From Chloroflexota bacterium (GTDB lineage: Bacteria; Chloroflexota; Dehalococcoidia; Tepidiformales; Tepidiformaceae), in assembly GCA_026705605.1 (NCBI GenBank), contig JAPPAK010000001.1, positions 496,001 through 560,000 on the forward strand: a stretch of DNA of 64,000 nt, read 5' to 3'. Position 1 is the stretch's first letter. Each line of letters opens with the position of its first letter. The notes beneath the pieces were generated by a model that was given only the letters and a program-made list of their open reading frames with translations, made no database searches and had not been told where the DNA came from. The position numbers and the translations under genes are program-made. This document shows positions 7,919 to 15,412 of this stretch, in pieces.

Positions 7919-8980
7919 CTAGAGCCCCAGCGCCCGCTCCACGCCCTCGAACGTGGCCGTCGCCCGGACCACCTTCGGCGTGTTCGCGTGCTCGGCCGTC
8001 TCCGGGTCCTTCAGGCCCGACCCGGTAAGTACTGCCACCACCCGTCCGCCCCGCAGCCCGCCTTCGCGATTCAGCTTTCGCAGACCGGCCACGCTGGCCG
8101 CGCTGGCCGGCTCGACGAACAGCCCCTCCGAGCCCGCGAGGAGCCGGTAGGCCTCGAGGATCTCGTCGTCGCTGACGGCCTCGATGAGGCCCTCGCTCTC
8201 GTCGCGCGCCTGCTCGGCCGGCTTCCAGCTGGCCGGGTTCCCGATGCGGATGGCGGTCGCGACGGTTTGCGGGTCGTCGACCGGCTCCCCCCGCACAATC
8301 GGCGCCGCTCCCGCCGCCTGGAACCCCAGCATCCGTGGGTGCAGCGATGCGTAGTCCCGCTCCGCGCACTCCACGAACCCTTTCCAGTAGGCGGTGATGT
8401 TGCCGGCGTTTCCCACGGGGATGGCCAGCGCATCGGGCGCGTCGCCCAGCGTCTCGCAGATCTCGTAGGACGCCGTCTTCTGTCCCTCGATCCGGTCCGG
8501 GTTCACCGAGTTCACGAGCGCGATGGGGTGGGTGCCGGCCACGGACCGCGCCAGCGTGAGCGCATGGTCGAAGCTCCCCTCGATCTCGACGATGCGCGCC
8601 CCGAAGGCCACAGCCTGTGCCAGCTTGCCCGCCGCCACGCGTCCGTGCGGTACGAGGATGCTCGCCTCCAGACCGCAGCGGGCCGCGTAGGCCGCCGCGC
8701 TCGCGCTTGTGTTGCCCGTGCTCGCGCAGAGCACGGCCTGCGCGCCCCGCTCCATGGCCTTCGCCACCGCCACCACCATGCCCCGGTCCTTGAAGGAACC
8801 CGTCGGATTCGAGCTCTCCAGCTTGAACCAGAGCTCGTCGACGCCGAGTTCCCGCTCGATCGCGACCGAGCGCACGAGGGGCGTGTCGCCCTCTCCCAGC
8901 GTGATGCGTGGTGTCTGCGGGGTGATCGGCAGGACCTCGGCCCAGCGCTCCAGCACCCCGCGCCGCTGCGGCTCGCTCAC
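7919..8980 (-). CDS. thrC: Threonine synthase
   Basis: 353 residues, the short thermophile/actinobacterial type. It converts O-phosphohomoserine to threonine with PLP. Lys64 in N-P-T-G-S-F-K-D-R-G is the PLP lysine; S-T-G-N-T-S-A-S-A-A binds substrate phosphate; P-V-G-N-A-G-N-I near 190 binds the PLP phosphate. GTG start at 8980 overlaps the stop of the upstream coiled-coil gene as GTGA. It is the last gene of the rpsF-to-thrC minus-strand chain, so homoserine dehydrogenase (hom) and ThrC are made from the same message. A thrB gene is not in the window. Confidence 0.95.
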   Translation of the reverse strand: MSEPQRRGVLERWAEVLPITPQTPRITLGEGDTPLVRSVAIERELGVDELWFKLESSNPTGSFKDRGMVVAVAKAMERGAQAVLCASTGNTSASAAAYAARCGLEASILVPHGRVAAGKLAQAVAFGARIVEIEGSFDHALTLARSVAGTHPIALVNSVNPDRIEGQKTASYEICETLGDAPDALAIPVGNAGNITAYWKGFVECAERDYASLHPRMLGFQAAGAAPIVRGEPVDDPQTVATAIRIGNPASWKPAEQARDESEGLIEAVSDDEILEAYRLLAGSEGLFVEPASAASVAGLRKLNREGGLRGGRVVAVLTGSGLKDPETAEHANTPKVVRATATFEGVERALGL

Positions 8981-9984
8981 GGCTCGTCCGGCGGACGGAG
9001 CCCGTGGAACTTCAGCTCCCGCAGCTCCTGCTCCAGCGCCTCGATCTGCCGCTTCCGCGACCGCTCCTGCATTTCGCTATAGCGGCCGAACTCCTCGCGC
9101 ACGTGGTCGACCATCTCCGAGATATCCCGGCGGATCAGGCTCACGCGCTCGCTCAGGCCCGAGTGCCGCCCATCCAGCAGCGCCGTCTCGCCCCGCGCCT
9201 CGTCGAGTTGCCGGGCCAGGTTGTCGACCGCGCCCTCGACCCGGCTGACCTGGGCTTCGATGCGTTCCTGCTCGTCCCGGCGACGCCCCATCTCGGCGCG
9301 TACTTCCTCGCCGAGCTCCTGCGACCCTCGCAGGGACTCGATCGCCTCCTCGGCCCGGTGGGCCAGCTCCCCCAGGATTTGCAGCCGCTCGTGGATGATC
9401 TCCAGAGGGCGCTCCTGCAGCGTCTGGGCGGCGGCCAGTACCCGCGCCTCCACCTCTTCGCTCACCTCCGTGAGCCGCTGCAGCCGCAGGTCGAACTGCT
9501 CCGTCTGCTGCCGCATCTCCTGCTGCCAGTCCGTCAGCACGCTGAGCGTCTGCCCCAGCTGCTCCAGCTTCGACTCGCGTGTCGCTGCCTCCGCGGTCAA
9601 CAGCTCAAGCCGGTCCTCCATGCCCTCCACCCGGCGCAGGGCTTCCCGAAGCTCCCGGCTGGCGGCGAGCGCTTCCGCGTCGCGGGTGCGCTCGTTCGTC
9701 TCCACCGCCGACCGCGTCTCCGTGAGGGCCGTGCGGATCTGCTCGGTGTCCTGTGAGAGCTCGGTGACCTTCTGGGGGAGTCCCTGGTAGCGGGCGACCG
9801 TCGACTCCATCTGCCTGGTCGAACGCCCCTGCTCCTCGCCCTGATCGGCGACTGCCTCCACCTGGCGGCGCAGCTGCTCGAGCTCGCGTCCCAGGGCTTC
9901 ACCCGCTTCCCGCTGGCCCCTGGCCTGATTCTCCAGCAGGACCAGTGTTTCCTCGATCGAACGCAGGGCAGGTTCGGAGGTCAT
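8977..9984 (-). CDS. Long coiled-coil protein between hom and thrC
   Basis: 335 residues, almost entirely heptad-type coiled coil: dense Glu/Arg/Gln with Leu/Val/Ala at repeat positions from about residue 5 to 325. There is no signal peptide, membrane segment or enzymatic motif, so it is probably a soluble cytoplasmic rod. The C-terminus ends in 'LRELKFHGLRPPDEP'. It overlaps hom by ATGA at its start and thrC by GTGA at its end, so all three should be translated in step. I do not recognise a family; similarity to SMC-like or chemoreceptor-like coils would be compositional. Confidence 0.8.
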   Translation of the reverse strand: MTSEPALRSIEETLVLLENQARGQREAGEALGRELEQLRRQVEAVADQGEEQGRSTRQMESTVARYQGLPQKVTELSQDTEQIRTALTETRSAVETNERTRDAEALAASRELREALRRVEGMEDRLELLTAEAATRESKLEQLGQTLSVLTDWQQEMRQQTEQFDLRLQRLTEVSEEVEARVLAAAQTLQERPLEIIHERLQILGELAHRAEEAIESLRGSQELGEEVRAEMGRRRDEQERIEAQVSRVEGAVDNLARQLDEARGETALLDGRHSGLSERVSLIRRDISEMVDHVREEFGRYSEMQERSRKRQIEALEQELRELKFHGLRPPDEP

Positions 9985-11279
9985 GTGGCGCCCTCCACCC
10001 GCAGCATCGCGTCCACCTCGATCACCTCATCGAGGCCCCGCAGGGTGTCGATCGCGACGGTCACCGCCAGCTCTCGCGCGCGATGCGTCATCAGCGCCAG
10101 TTCGGCCGTGCCGCGCTCCTCGTCCGATTCGCGCTGATCCACAGCCGCAATGCTCACCTTCGCCTCGCCAAGGACACGCGCGATCTGCGCGAGCACGCCC
10201 GGCTGATCGACAACGGTCATGCGGAGATAGTAGCGCGTCTCCAAAGCCCCCAGCCCCAGCGCCTCTCCGTTCCGCCAGGGACCCGGGTCCCAGCGCGGCT
10301 GCGCCCCCTCCGCCAGCGACCGCGAGATGTCGAGCACGTCGGCCAGCACGGCGCTCGTCGTTGGCGCGGCGCCAGCCCCCGCCCCCTGGAACGTGAGCGT
10401 TCCCGCGAGGTCGCCCTGGATCTGCGCCGCGTTCTGCACACCGTCGACGCGCGCCAGCGGCTCCGACTCGGGCAGGAGCGCCGGGTGGACGCGCGCCAGC
10501 ACGCCGTCTCCGTGCCGCTCGGCGATGGCCAGCAGCTTGATCACGTAGCCCAGCTCGCGCGCGTACTCGAAGTCCTGCGGGGCCAGCGAACGGATCCCCT
10601 CCGTCGCCACTGCCTCGGGCGGCACGTAGGTCCCAAAGGCAAGGCCCGCCATCAGTGCAATCTTGAAGGCCGCGTCGTAGCCGTCGACGTCGTTCGTCGG
10701 GTCTGGCTCGGCGTAGCCCAGATCCTGCGCTTCGGCGAGAGCGTCCTCGAAGCTGTCGCCGCGCTGCGCCATGTTCGTAAGGATGAAGTTCGTGGTCCCG
10801 TTGATGATCGCCCGGATCGCGACCACCCGGTTCGCGGGCAGGTCACGCAGCAGCGGCGAGATGACCGGGATACCCCCGCCCACGCTCGCCTCGAAGCGCA
10901 GTGCCGCTCCGTTCGTGCGAGCCAGTGCGAACAGCTCCGGCCCCGCCTTGGAGACCAGTTCCTTGTTCGCCGAGACCACGTGCTTGCCTCCCGCCAGCGC
11001 GCGACGCACGTAGTCGCCCGCGTCCCCGTCCCCGCCGATCACTTCCACCACGACGTCGACCGAGGGGTCGTCCAGCACATCGCCGGCGTCGCCGGTGAGC
11101 ACCCCCGCGGGCAGGTCGATGCCGCGAGACCGAGTCGGATCCTTCACCGCCACACGGCGCAGCGTGAGCGACGCCCCTGTCTGCTCGCGGAACGGGCCGG
11201 CTCGCTCCAGCAGTGTCGCCACCACCTTCTCGCCGACGTTGCCCATTCCCAGGAAGCCGATGCCGATTTCGTTTGCCAC
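9981..11279 (-). CDS. hom: Homoserine dehydrogenase with C-terminal ACT domain
   Basis: 432 residues. It reduces aspartate semialdehyde to homoserine. The N-terminal Rossmann motif is G-F-L-G-M-G-N-V-G (residues 8-16). The catalytic region has 'FEASVGGGIPVI' and, later, 'EPDPTNDVDGYDAAFK'. Residues about 350-432 are an ACT domain ('MTVVDQPGVLAQIARVLGE'), the usual site for threonine feedback. GTG start three bases after the ppiC-like stop; its stop overlaps the coiled-coil gene start (ATGA). Confidence 0.95.
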   Translation of the reverse strand: MANEIGIGFLGMGNVGEKVVATLLERAGPFREQTGASLTLRRVAVKDPTRSRGIDLPAGVLTGDAGDVLDDPSVDVVVEVIGGDGDAGDYVRRALAGGKHVVSANKELVSKAGPELFALARTNGAALRFEASVGGGIPVISPLLRDLPANRVVAIRAIINGTTNFILTNMAQRGDSFEDALAEAQDLGYAEPDPTNDVDGYDAAFKIALMAGLAFGTYVPPEAVATEGIRSLAPQDFEYARELGYVIKLLAIAERHGDGVLARVHPALLPESEPLARVDGVQNAAQIQGDLAGTLTFQGAGAGAAPTTSAVLADVLDISRSLAEGAQPRWDPGPWRNGEALGLGALETRYYLRMTVVDQPGVLAQIARVLGEAKVSIAAVDQRESDEERGTAELALMTHRARELAVTVAIDTLRGLDEVIEVDAMLRVEGAT

Positions 11280-11282
11280 GGT

Positions 11283-12287
11283 CTAGCTCGCCTCTTCGAT
11301 CGCCCAGTTGGCGTCGTCTGTCGTGAAGTCGCGCTCGATTGTCACACGTTCGCGCGCCGCTTCGATCGCTTCTTCGAAGCGCAGCTCCGTGAGCTCCGCG
11401 ATGTCCCTGTCCGTGTAGGTTCCTGCCGTCTCCCGGGTTTCCAGCCGGATCACCCAGAAGGCGCCGCCGGCTTCCACCGGGTCCAGCAGCGTGCCTTCCT
11501 CGGCGCTGGCCAGCACGTCCTGGAGGGCCGCCTCGATAAGCGCCGGTGGCACTGTCCAGAGGCCGTCGTTCTGGCGCGACTCCTCGTGCAGCGAGTCGAC
11601 CTGCGCAATCGTGCCCATGTCCTCCCCCTCGTCGATGCGGGCCCGCAGCGCTTCCGCTTCCTCGAGCGTGGCAGCCGTCACCACGCGGAGGTGAAGGAGG
11701 GCTCCCGTCTCGCCGATCTCCTCGCGCAGCGACTCGCGGAGCCGCGTTTCCGCCTCCCGCGCCCTGGTCTGCTCGCGGTAGTGGCTGTCGCTCAATCCCG
11801 AGTTGCGCAGCTCGTCCCGGTAGCGACTGTCGAACAGGCTGCCGCGGGACGTGTCGAGCGGGACGCCGAGCCAGACCGCGATTGCGGCGGTGACGTCGTC
11901 ATCGCTCAGTACAATCCCGCGTTCCGCCGCTGCCGTCAGGACGAGTCCCTCCTCCTCCAGCTTCCCCAGCAACGCGTCCGTCAGCAGGAGGCCGCTGGTG
12001 GCGCCCTCGGCCCGCGCGAATTCCGGCAGCCGTGCGGCGTAGTACGAGAGCGAGAACTCCTCCTCGCCCACGCGCAGCACCGTCTTGCCGGGCTGCGCGA
12101 TGCTGCTGTCGTACCAGTTGTAGGCCAGCAGGGCGACCACCACGAGGAGGGCTGTTACCGCTACCCCGATGATCCCGAAGCGCGCCAGTCGCTGTACGGA
12201 GAACCCGTCGCCTTCGCCGGCACGCGCGGCGGCGCGCCGCCCCCGCTGGGCGCCGGGCAGCCCCGTCGTGCGGTCGCGACGCGTCAT
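11283..12287 (-). CDS. Membrane-anchored SurA/PpiC-type peptidyl-prolyl isomerase or chaperone
   Basis: 334 residues. A basic N-terminal tail (1-35) precedes one transmembrane helix (about 37-56), then an outside-facing SurA-N-like helical domain and a parvulin-like C-terminal part. The pattern resembles PrsA/SurA foldases (SurA_N, rotamase). The parvulin half is weakly conserved ('LLHLRVVTAATLEEAEALRARI', 'DGLWTVPPALIEAAL', 'GGAFWVIRLETRE'), so activity could be chaperone only. It starts 12 bases after rpsR in the same operon, an unusual place for an envelope foldase. Confidence 0.72.
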   Translation of the reverse strand: MTRRDRTTGLPGAQRGRRAAARAGEGDGFSVQRLARFGIIGVAVTALLVVVALLAYNWYDSSIAQPGKTVLRVGEEEFSLSYYAARLPEFARAEGATSGLLLTDALLGKLEEEGLVLTAAAERGIVLSDDDVTAAIAVWLGVPLDTSRGSLFDSRYRDELRNSGLSDSHYREQTRAREAETRLRESLREEIGETGALLHLRVVTAATLEEAEALRARIDEGEDMGTIAQVDSLHEESRQNDGLWTVPPALIEAALQDVLASAEEGTLLDPVEAGGAFWVIRLETRETAGTYTDRDIAELTELRFEEAIEAARERVTIERDFTTDDANWAIEEAS

Positions 12288-12299
12288 TGGGTCGAGGCC

Positions 12300-12758
12300 C
12301 TATCCCCGCAGCGGGAAGATGCGGGTCTCGCGAACGTGCTGCAGCGTGTAGGGCAGCAGCCCAACGTGGCGCGCGCGCTTCACCGCGTGCGAGATCGCCC
12401 GCTGGGCCAGCGCGCAGGTCGCCAGCTTCCGCCGCGGCTCGATCTTTCCGCGGTCGTTGATGAAGTGCCGCAGGCGGTCGACGTCCTTGTAGTCCACCTT
12501 GTACTCCTCGCCCGGGGAGCAGCGCACCTTGTTGCAGAGGCGGCACAGGCGCCGGCGTCCGCCGAAGCGCCGTCCACCACCGCCCCGCCGGGGACGGTCC
12601 CCCGGACCGCGGCGGTCGCCGCCTGGTCGATCCCCGCCCGGGCGGTCGCCGGGGGGGCGGTCGCCGGACGGACGAAAGTCGGCAGGGCGGTCGCCGGCTG
12701 GCGGGGCGCCTGCACCCGGCGCAGCCGCCGGAGGCGTGAATGGTCGTGGTTCAGTCAT
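12300..12758 (-). CDS. rpsR: Ribosomal protein bS18 with long Arg/Gly-rich N-terminal extension
   Basis: 152 residues against about 75 usual. Residues 72-152 are bS18 of the zinc-binding kind: Cys72, Cys75, Cys80 and Cys114 ('LCRLC', 'VRC', 'KLATCALAQ'). Residues 22-70 are an extension built from G-D-R-P-x type repeats and ending in an Arg/Gly cluster (GGRRFGGRRR). The extension is strongly basic, whereas the S6 tail two genes upstream is strongly acidic. S6 and S18 bind each other on the platform of the small subunit. The start ATG has GGAG-like sequence upstream and follows ssb by 77 bases. Confidence 0.93.
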   Translation of the reverse strand: MTEPRPFTPPAAAPGAGAPPAGDRPADFRPSGDRPPGDRPGGDRPGGDRRGPGDRPRRGGGGRRFGGRRRLCRLCNKVRCSPGEEYKVDYKDVDRLRHFINDRGKIEPRRKLATCALAQRAISHAVKRARHVGLLPYTLQHVRETRIFPLRG

Positions 12759-12835
12759 CGTGTTCTCCTCCCGATGGGTTTCGTGCGCTCGGGCGCACCG
12801 GGTGGGGGGACCGCCGGGCGGCCCCGGATTACGTT

Positions 12836-13261
12836 CTATTCGAAGGGCAGGTCGTCGACGTCGGAGGGCGCGGCGCCGTGGCTACCGCCCCCGCCGCCGC
12901 CCCAGTCGCTTCCACCGCCGCCTTCGCCGCGGCGGTCGAGGAACTCGATGTTGTTCGCGATGACCTCGGTGCGGTAGTGGCGCACACCCTGGTCATCGTC
13001 CCAGTTGCGGGTCCGCAGCCGGCCCTCCACGTAGAGCTGCTTGCCCTTCGTGATGTACTGGCTGATGCGCTCCGCGCGGTCGCCGAACAGCACCACCTGG
13101 AACCACTCGGTCTCGTCCTCCCACTCGCCGCTCTGCTGGGCGCGGCGGCGCGAGTTGACGGCCATGCTGAAGTCGGACACCGCCGTGCCGTTGGCGGTGT
13201 AGCGAAGCTCCGCATCCCGGCCCGTGTTGCCAATGATCATCACCTTGTTGAGGTTGCCCAT
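12836..13261 (-). CDS. ssb: Single-stranded DNA-binding protein
   Basis: 141 residues. The OB fold covers residues 1-110 ('LNKVMIIGNTGRDAELRYT', 'DFSMAVNSRRR', 'TEWFQVVLFG', 'YVEGRLRTR'). A Gly-rich linker follows, and the conserved acidic tip D-D-L-P-F-E recruits partner proteins. It is the middle gene of the classic rpsF-ssb-rpsR trio, 6 bases behind rpsF. Confidence 0.97.
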   Translation of the reverse strand: MGNLNKVMIIGNTGRDAELRYTANGTAVSDFSMAVNSRRRAQQSGEWEDETEWFQVVLFGDRAERISQYITKGKQLYVEGRLRTRNWDDDQGVRHYRTEVIANNIEFLDRRGEGGGGSDWGGGGGGSHGAAPSDVDDLPFE

Positions 13262-13267
13262 CTGCGG

Positions 13268-13969
13268 CTACTCCTTCGCGGTGTCGTCGTCCGCCTGTGG
13301 TTCGGACTCCTCCGCACTGGCCTCGGGGGCCGGTGCGGCTTCTTCCTCGGGGGTCGTGGTCTCTTCTGCTTCTGCTTCCGCGGCAGGAGCCTCCTCGACT
13401 GCTTCCGCAGCTTCGGCAGCCTCTGCTTCGACCGCGGGAGCAGCCTCAGCCTCGGTAGGGGGAGTTGCCTCAGGGTCGGCCACGGGAGCGGCCTCGACAG
13501 CGGGAGCAGCCACGGCTTCTGGCGCGGGGGCAGCCTCAACGGCCGGAGCAGTGTCGGCAGGCGCCGCTGGCGCCGGCGCCGCGGCGGGCGGCGCCTCAGG
13601 CGCGCCCTCGAACCTCGGCCCGGTCGGCGAACCCGGCCCCCGCGATCCCGCCGGTGCGAGCGCAGGCCTCGGTGGCGGCAACTCGTCCGCCCGCACCACC
13701 AGGTGGCGGTAGACCCGCTCTTCGATCTCGAAGTCCGCGTTCAGCGGTTTCACCGCCTGCGGGTCGAGCTCGATCCGCGTGACGATGAAGTCCGCATCGA
13801 GCTGCTTGTTCATGGGGTAGGCCAGACGGCGCCGGCCCCAGTGGTCGACCTCCGTGACCGACCCGCCGTTTCGTTCGACAAGACTGGTGAGGTGTTGGAC
13901 GCTGGCGTCCTGGCCGCCTTCCTCGATCACTGCGAGGTCGTACACGGCCATCAATTCGTACTCGCGCAT
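13268..13969 (-). CDS. rpsF: Ribosomal protein bS6 with long acidic C-terminal tail
   Basis: 233 residues; bS6 proper is residues 1-97 ('YELMAVYDLAV', 'HWGRRRLAYPMNKQLDADF', 'YRHLVVRADE'). The remaining ~135 residues are a low-complexity Ala/Glu/Pro/Thr tail that becomes steadily more acidic and ends in D-D-D-T-A-K-E. Tails on S6 are known (E. coli RimK adds glutamates to S6), but this one is gene-encoded and very long. It is the first gene of the long minus-strand operon, behind a good promoter and a leader hairpin. Confidence 0.93.
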   Translation of the reverse strand: MREYELMAVYDLAVIEEGGQDASVQHLTSLVERNGGSVTEVDHWGRRRLAYPMNKQLDADFIVTRIELDPQAVKPLNADFEIEERVYRHLVVRADELPPPRPALAPAGSRGPGSPTGPRFEGAPEAPPAAAPAPAAPADTAPAVEAAPAPEAVAAPAVEAAPVADPEATPPTEAEAAPAVEAEAAEAAEAVEEAPAAEAEAEETTTPEEEAAPAPEASAEESEPQADDDTAKE

Positions 13970-13998
13970 AGCGCTCCGGATACCGAACGGTGGGTTTC

Positions 13999-14018
13999 CC
14001 CCGACTCCGTGGTCGGGG
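13999..14018 (-). promoter_or_regulatory. Hairpin in the rpsF mRNA leader
   Basis: CCCCGAC / GTCGGGG form a perfect 7-bp stem around a 6-base loop in the roughly 60-base untranslated leader of rpsF. S6:S18-binding leader RNAs that autoregulate this operon are known in many bacteria. I cannot show that this hairpin fits that consensus, so the autoregulatory role is inference. Confidence 0.45.
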
Positions 14019-14035
14019 CGCCCGGCTGCTCAGGG

Positions 14036-14064
14036 AGCGTAGCACTGCCCCCATGTGTGCTCAA
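14036..14064 (-). promoter_or_regulatory. Promoter of the rpsF operon (TTGAGC-N17-TACGCT)
   Basis: On the minus strand, TTGAGC (14064-14059) is separated by exactly 17 bases from TACGCT (14041-14036). Transcription would start about 60 bases before the rpsF ATG. It is among the best sigma-70-like promoters in the window. Confidence 0.7.
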
Positions 14065-14093
14065 TGCAATGACGGTGACGGATGCGCGTTTCT

Positions 14094-15341
14094 TTAGGCG
14101 TCGGTGATTCCCGGCACCGGATACGCCCTCGCGAACTCCGCGACTTCCTGCCGCACGCCCTCGCGCACGCCCTCGCCGTCGGGGTCCTTCAGGACATGCG
14201 CGATCCACGCCGCCAGCCGTCGCATCTCGTCCGCGCCCATCCCCCGTGAGGTCAGGGCGGGCGTGCCGATGCGCAGCCCGCTCGTCACGAACGGGGAACG
14301 CTCGTCGTACGGGATCGTGTTCTTGTTCGCAATGATGCCCGAGCCCTGCAGGGCGTTCTGCGCTTTCATCCCGCTGATGCCAAGCGTGCTGCAGTCGATC
14401 AGGATCAGGTGCGTGTCGGTGCCCCCCGAGACAAGTCGCAGTCCACCCTCCTGCAAGGCATCGGCAAGCGTTGCCGCGTTCTCCACGATCTTGGCTGCGT
14501 AGGCCTGGAACTCCGGCTTCGCCGCCTCGCCGAAGGCCACCGCCTTCGCCGCGATGCTGTGCATGTGCGGCCCGCCCTGCGTGCCGGGGAAGACCGCCTT
14601 GTCGAGCGCTGCTCCGTGCTCCTCCTTCGTGAGCGCGAGCGCCCCGCGCGGACCCCGCAGCGTCTTGTGCGTCGTCGTGGTGACGATGTCGGCGTGGGGC
14701 ACCGGCGACGGGTGCGCGCCCCCCGCCACCAGCCCCGCGAAGTGCGACATGTCGACCAAAAGCAGCGCCCCCACGTCCTGCGCAATCTGCGCAAACGCGG
14801 GGAAGTCGAACTGCCGCGGGTACGCCGTCGCACCCGTCACGATGATGCGCGGCTTCGCCTCCGCCGCCAGCTCCGCGACCGTCGCCATGTCGACCACTTC
14901 GGTCTCGCGGTCGACTGAATACGGCACGAAGTTGTAGAGCCGCCCGCTGAAGTTCACGGGGGAGCCATGCGTCAGGTGCCCGCCCTGGGTCAGCTCCAGC
15001 CCGAGGAACGTGTCCCCCGGATCCGCGAAGGCGAGGTAGGCGGCCATGTTGGCCTCCGCTCCCGAGGTCGGCTGCACGTTCGCGTGCTCCGCCCCGAAGA
15101 GCGCCTTCGCCCGCTCGATCGCGAGCGACTCGACCTCGTCCGAGTGGGCGTTGCCCGCGTAGTACCGCTTGCCCGGATAGCCCTCGGCGTACTTGTTCGT
15201 CAGCACCGAGCCGGTTGCCTCCAGCACGGCTGCCGAGGCGTAGTTCTCGCTCGCGATGATCTCCAGCGTCTCCGTCTGACGCTTCTGTTCCGCCGCGATG
15301 ACCGCGGCGACTTCTGGATCCCGTTCCTGTAGTGCGCTCAT
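14094..15341 (-). CDS. glyA: Serine hydroxymethyltransferase
   Basis: 415 residues. It interconverts serine and glycine, charging tetrahydrofolate with one carbon. The PLP lysine is Lys226 in T-T-T-T-H-K-T-L-R-G-P-R-G. Also present are S-E-N-Y near 31-34, 'YAEGYPGKRYY' and 'DMSHFAGLVAGG'. The start at 15341 (MSALQERDPE) is chosen by homology: the frame continues 21 codons further upstream, but those would lie above the TACGAT promoter. It is divergent from the XdhC-like gene. Confidence 0.97.
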   Translation of the reverse strand: MSALQERDPEVAAVIAAEQKRQTETLEIIASENYASAAVLEATGSVLTNKYAEGYPGKRYYAGNAHSDEVESLAIERAKALFGAEHANVQPTSGAEANMAAYLAFADPGDTFLGLELTQGGHLTHGSPVNFSGRLYNFVPYSVDRETEVVDMATVAELAAEAKPRIIVTGATAYPRQFDFPAFAQIAQDVGALLLVDMSHFAGLVAGGAHPSPVPHADIVTTTTHKTLRGPRGALALTKEEHGAALDKAVFPGTQGGPHMHSIAAKAVAFGEAAKPEFQAYAAKIVENAATLADALQEGGLRLVSGGTDTHLILIDCSTLGISGMKAQNALQGSGIIANKNTIPYDERSPFVTSGLRIGTPALTSRGMGADEMRRLAAWIAHVLKDPDGEGVREGVRQEVAEFARAYPVPGITDA

Positions 15342-15370
15342 CCGCGCCCTCGTTGGTGTGATGTCGGCCG

Positions 15371-15376
15371 ATCGTA
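15371..15376 (-). promoter_or_regulatory. -10 element of glyA (TACGAT)
   Basis: TACGAT on the minus strand, 29 bases before the glyA ATG, in the 71-base divergent gap shared with the XdhC-like gene. Confidence 0.5.
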
Positions 15377-15399
15377 GCGCGATCCCCACCCGTGCGCCG

Positions 15400-15405
15400 T
15401 ACACT
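15400..15405 (+). promoter_or_regulatory. Leaderless promoter -10 of the XdhC-like gene (TACACT)
   Basis: TACACT, 7 bases, then ATG at 15413; no Shine-Dalgarno. It runs back to back with the glyA promoter. Confidence 0.6.
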
Positions 15406-15412
15406 TCCCTTT

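Noticed and set aside
9945-12977. Plus-strand open frame of about 1010 codons
   Set aside because: It runs antisense through hom, the foldase and rpsR, is Arg/Pro/His-rich and matches no family; it is a GC-bias shadow.
13290-13600. Repetitive GC-rich tract considered as DNA repeats
   Set aside because: It is the Ala/Glu/Pro-coding tail of rpsF in frame; no fixed repeat unit.
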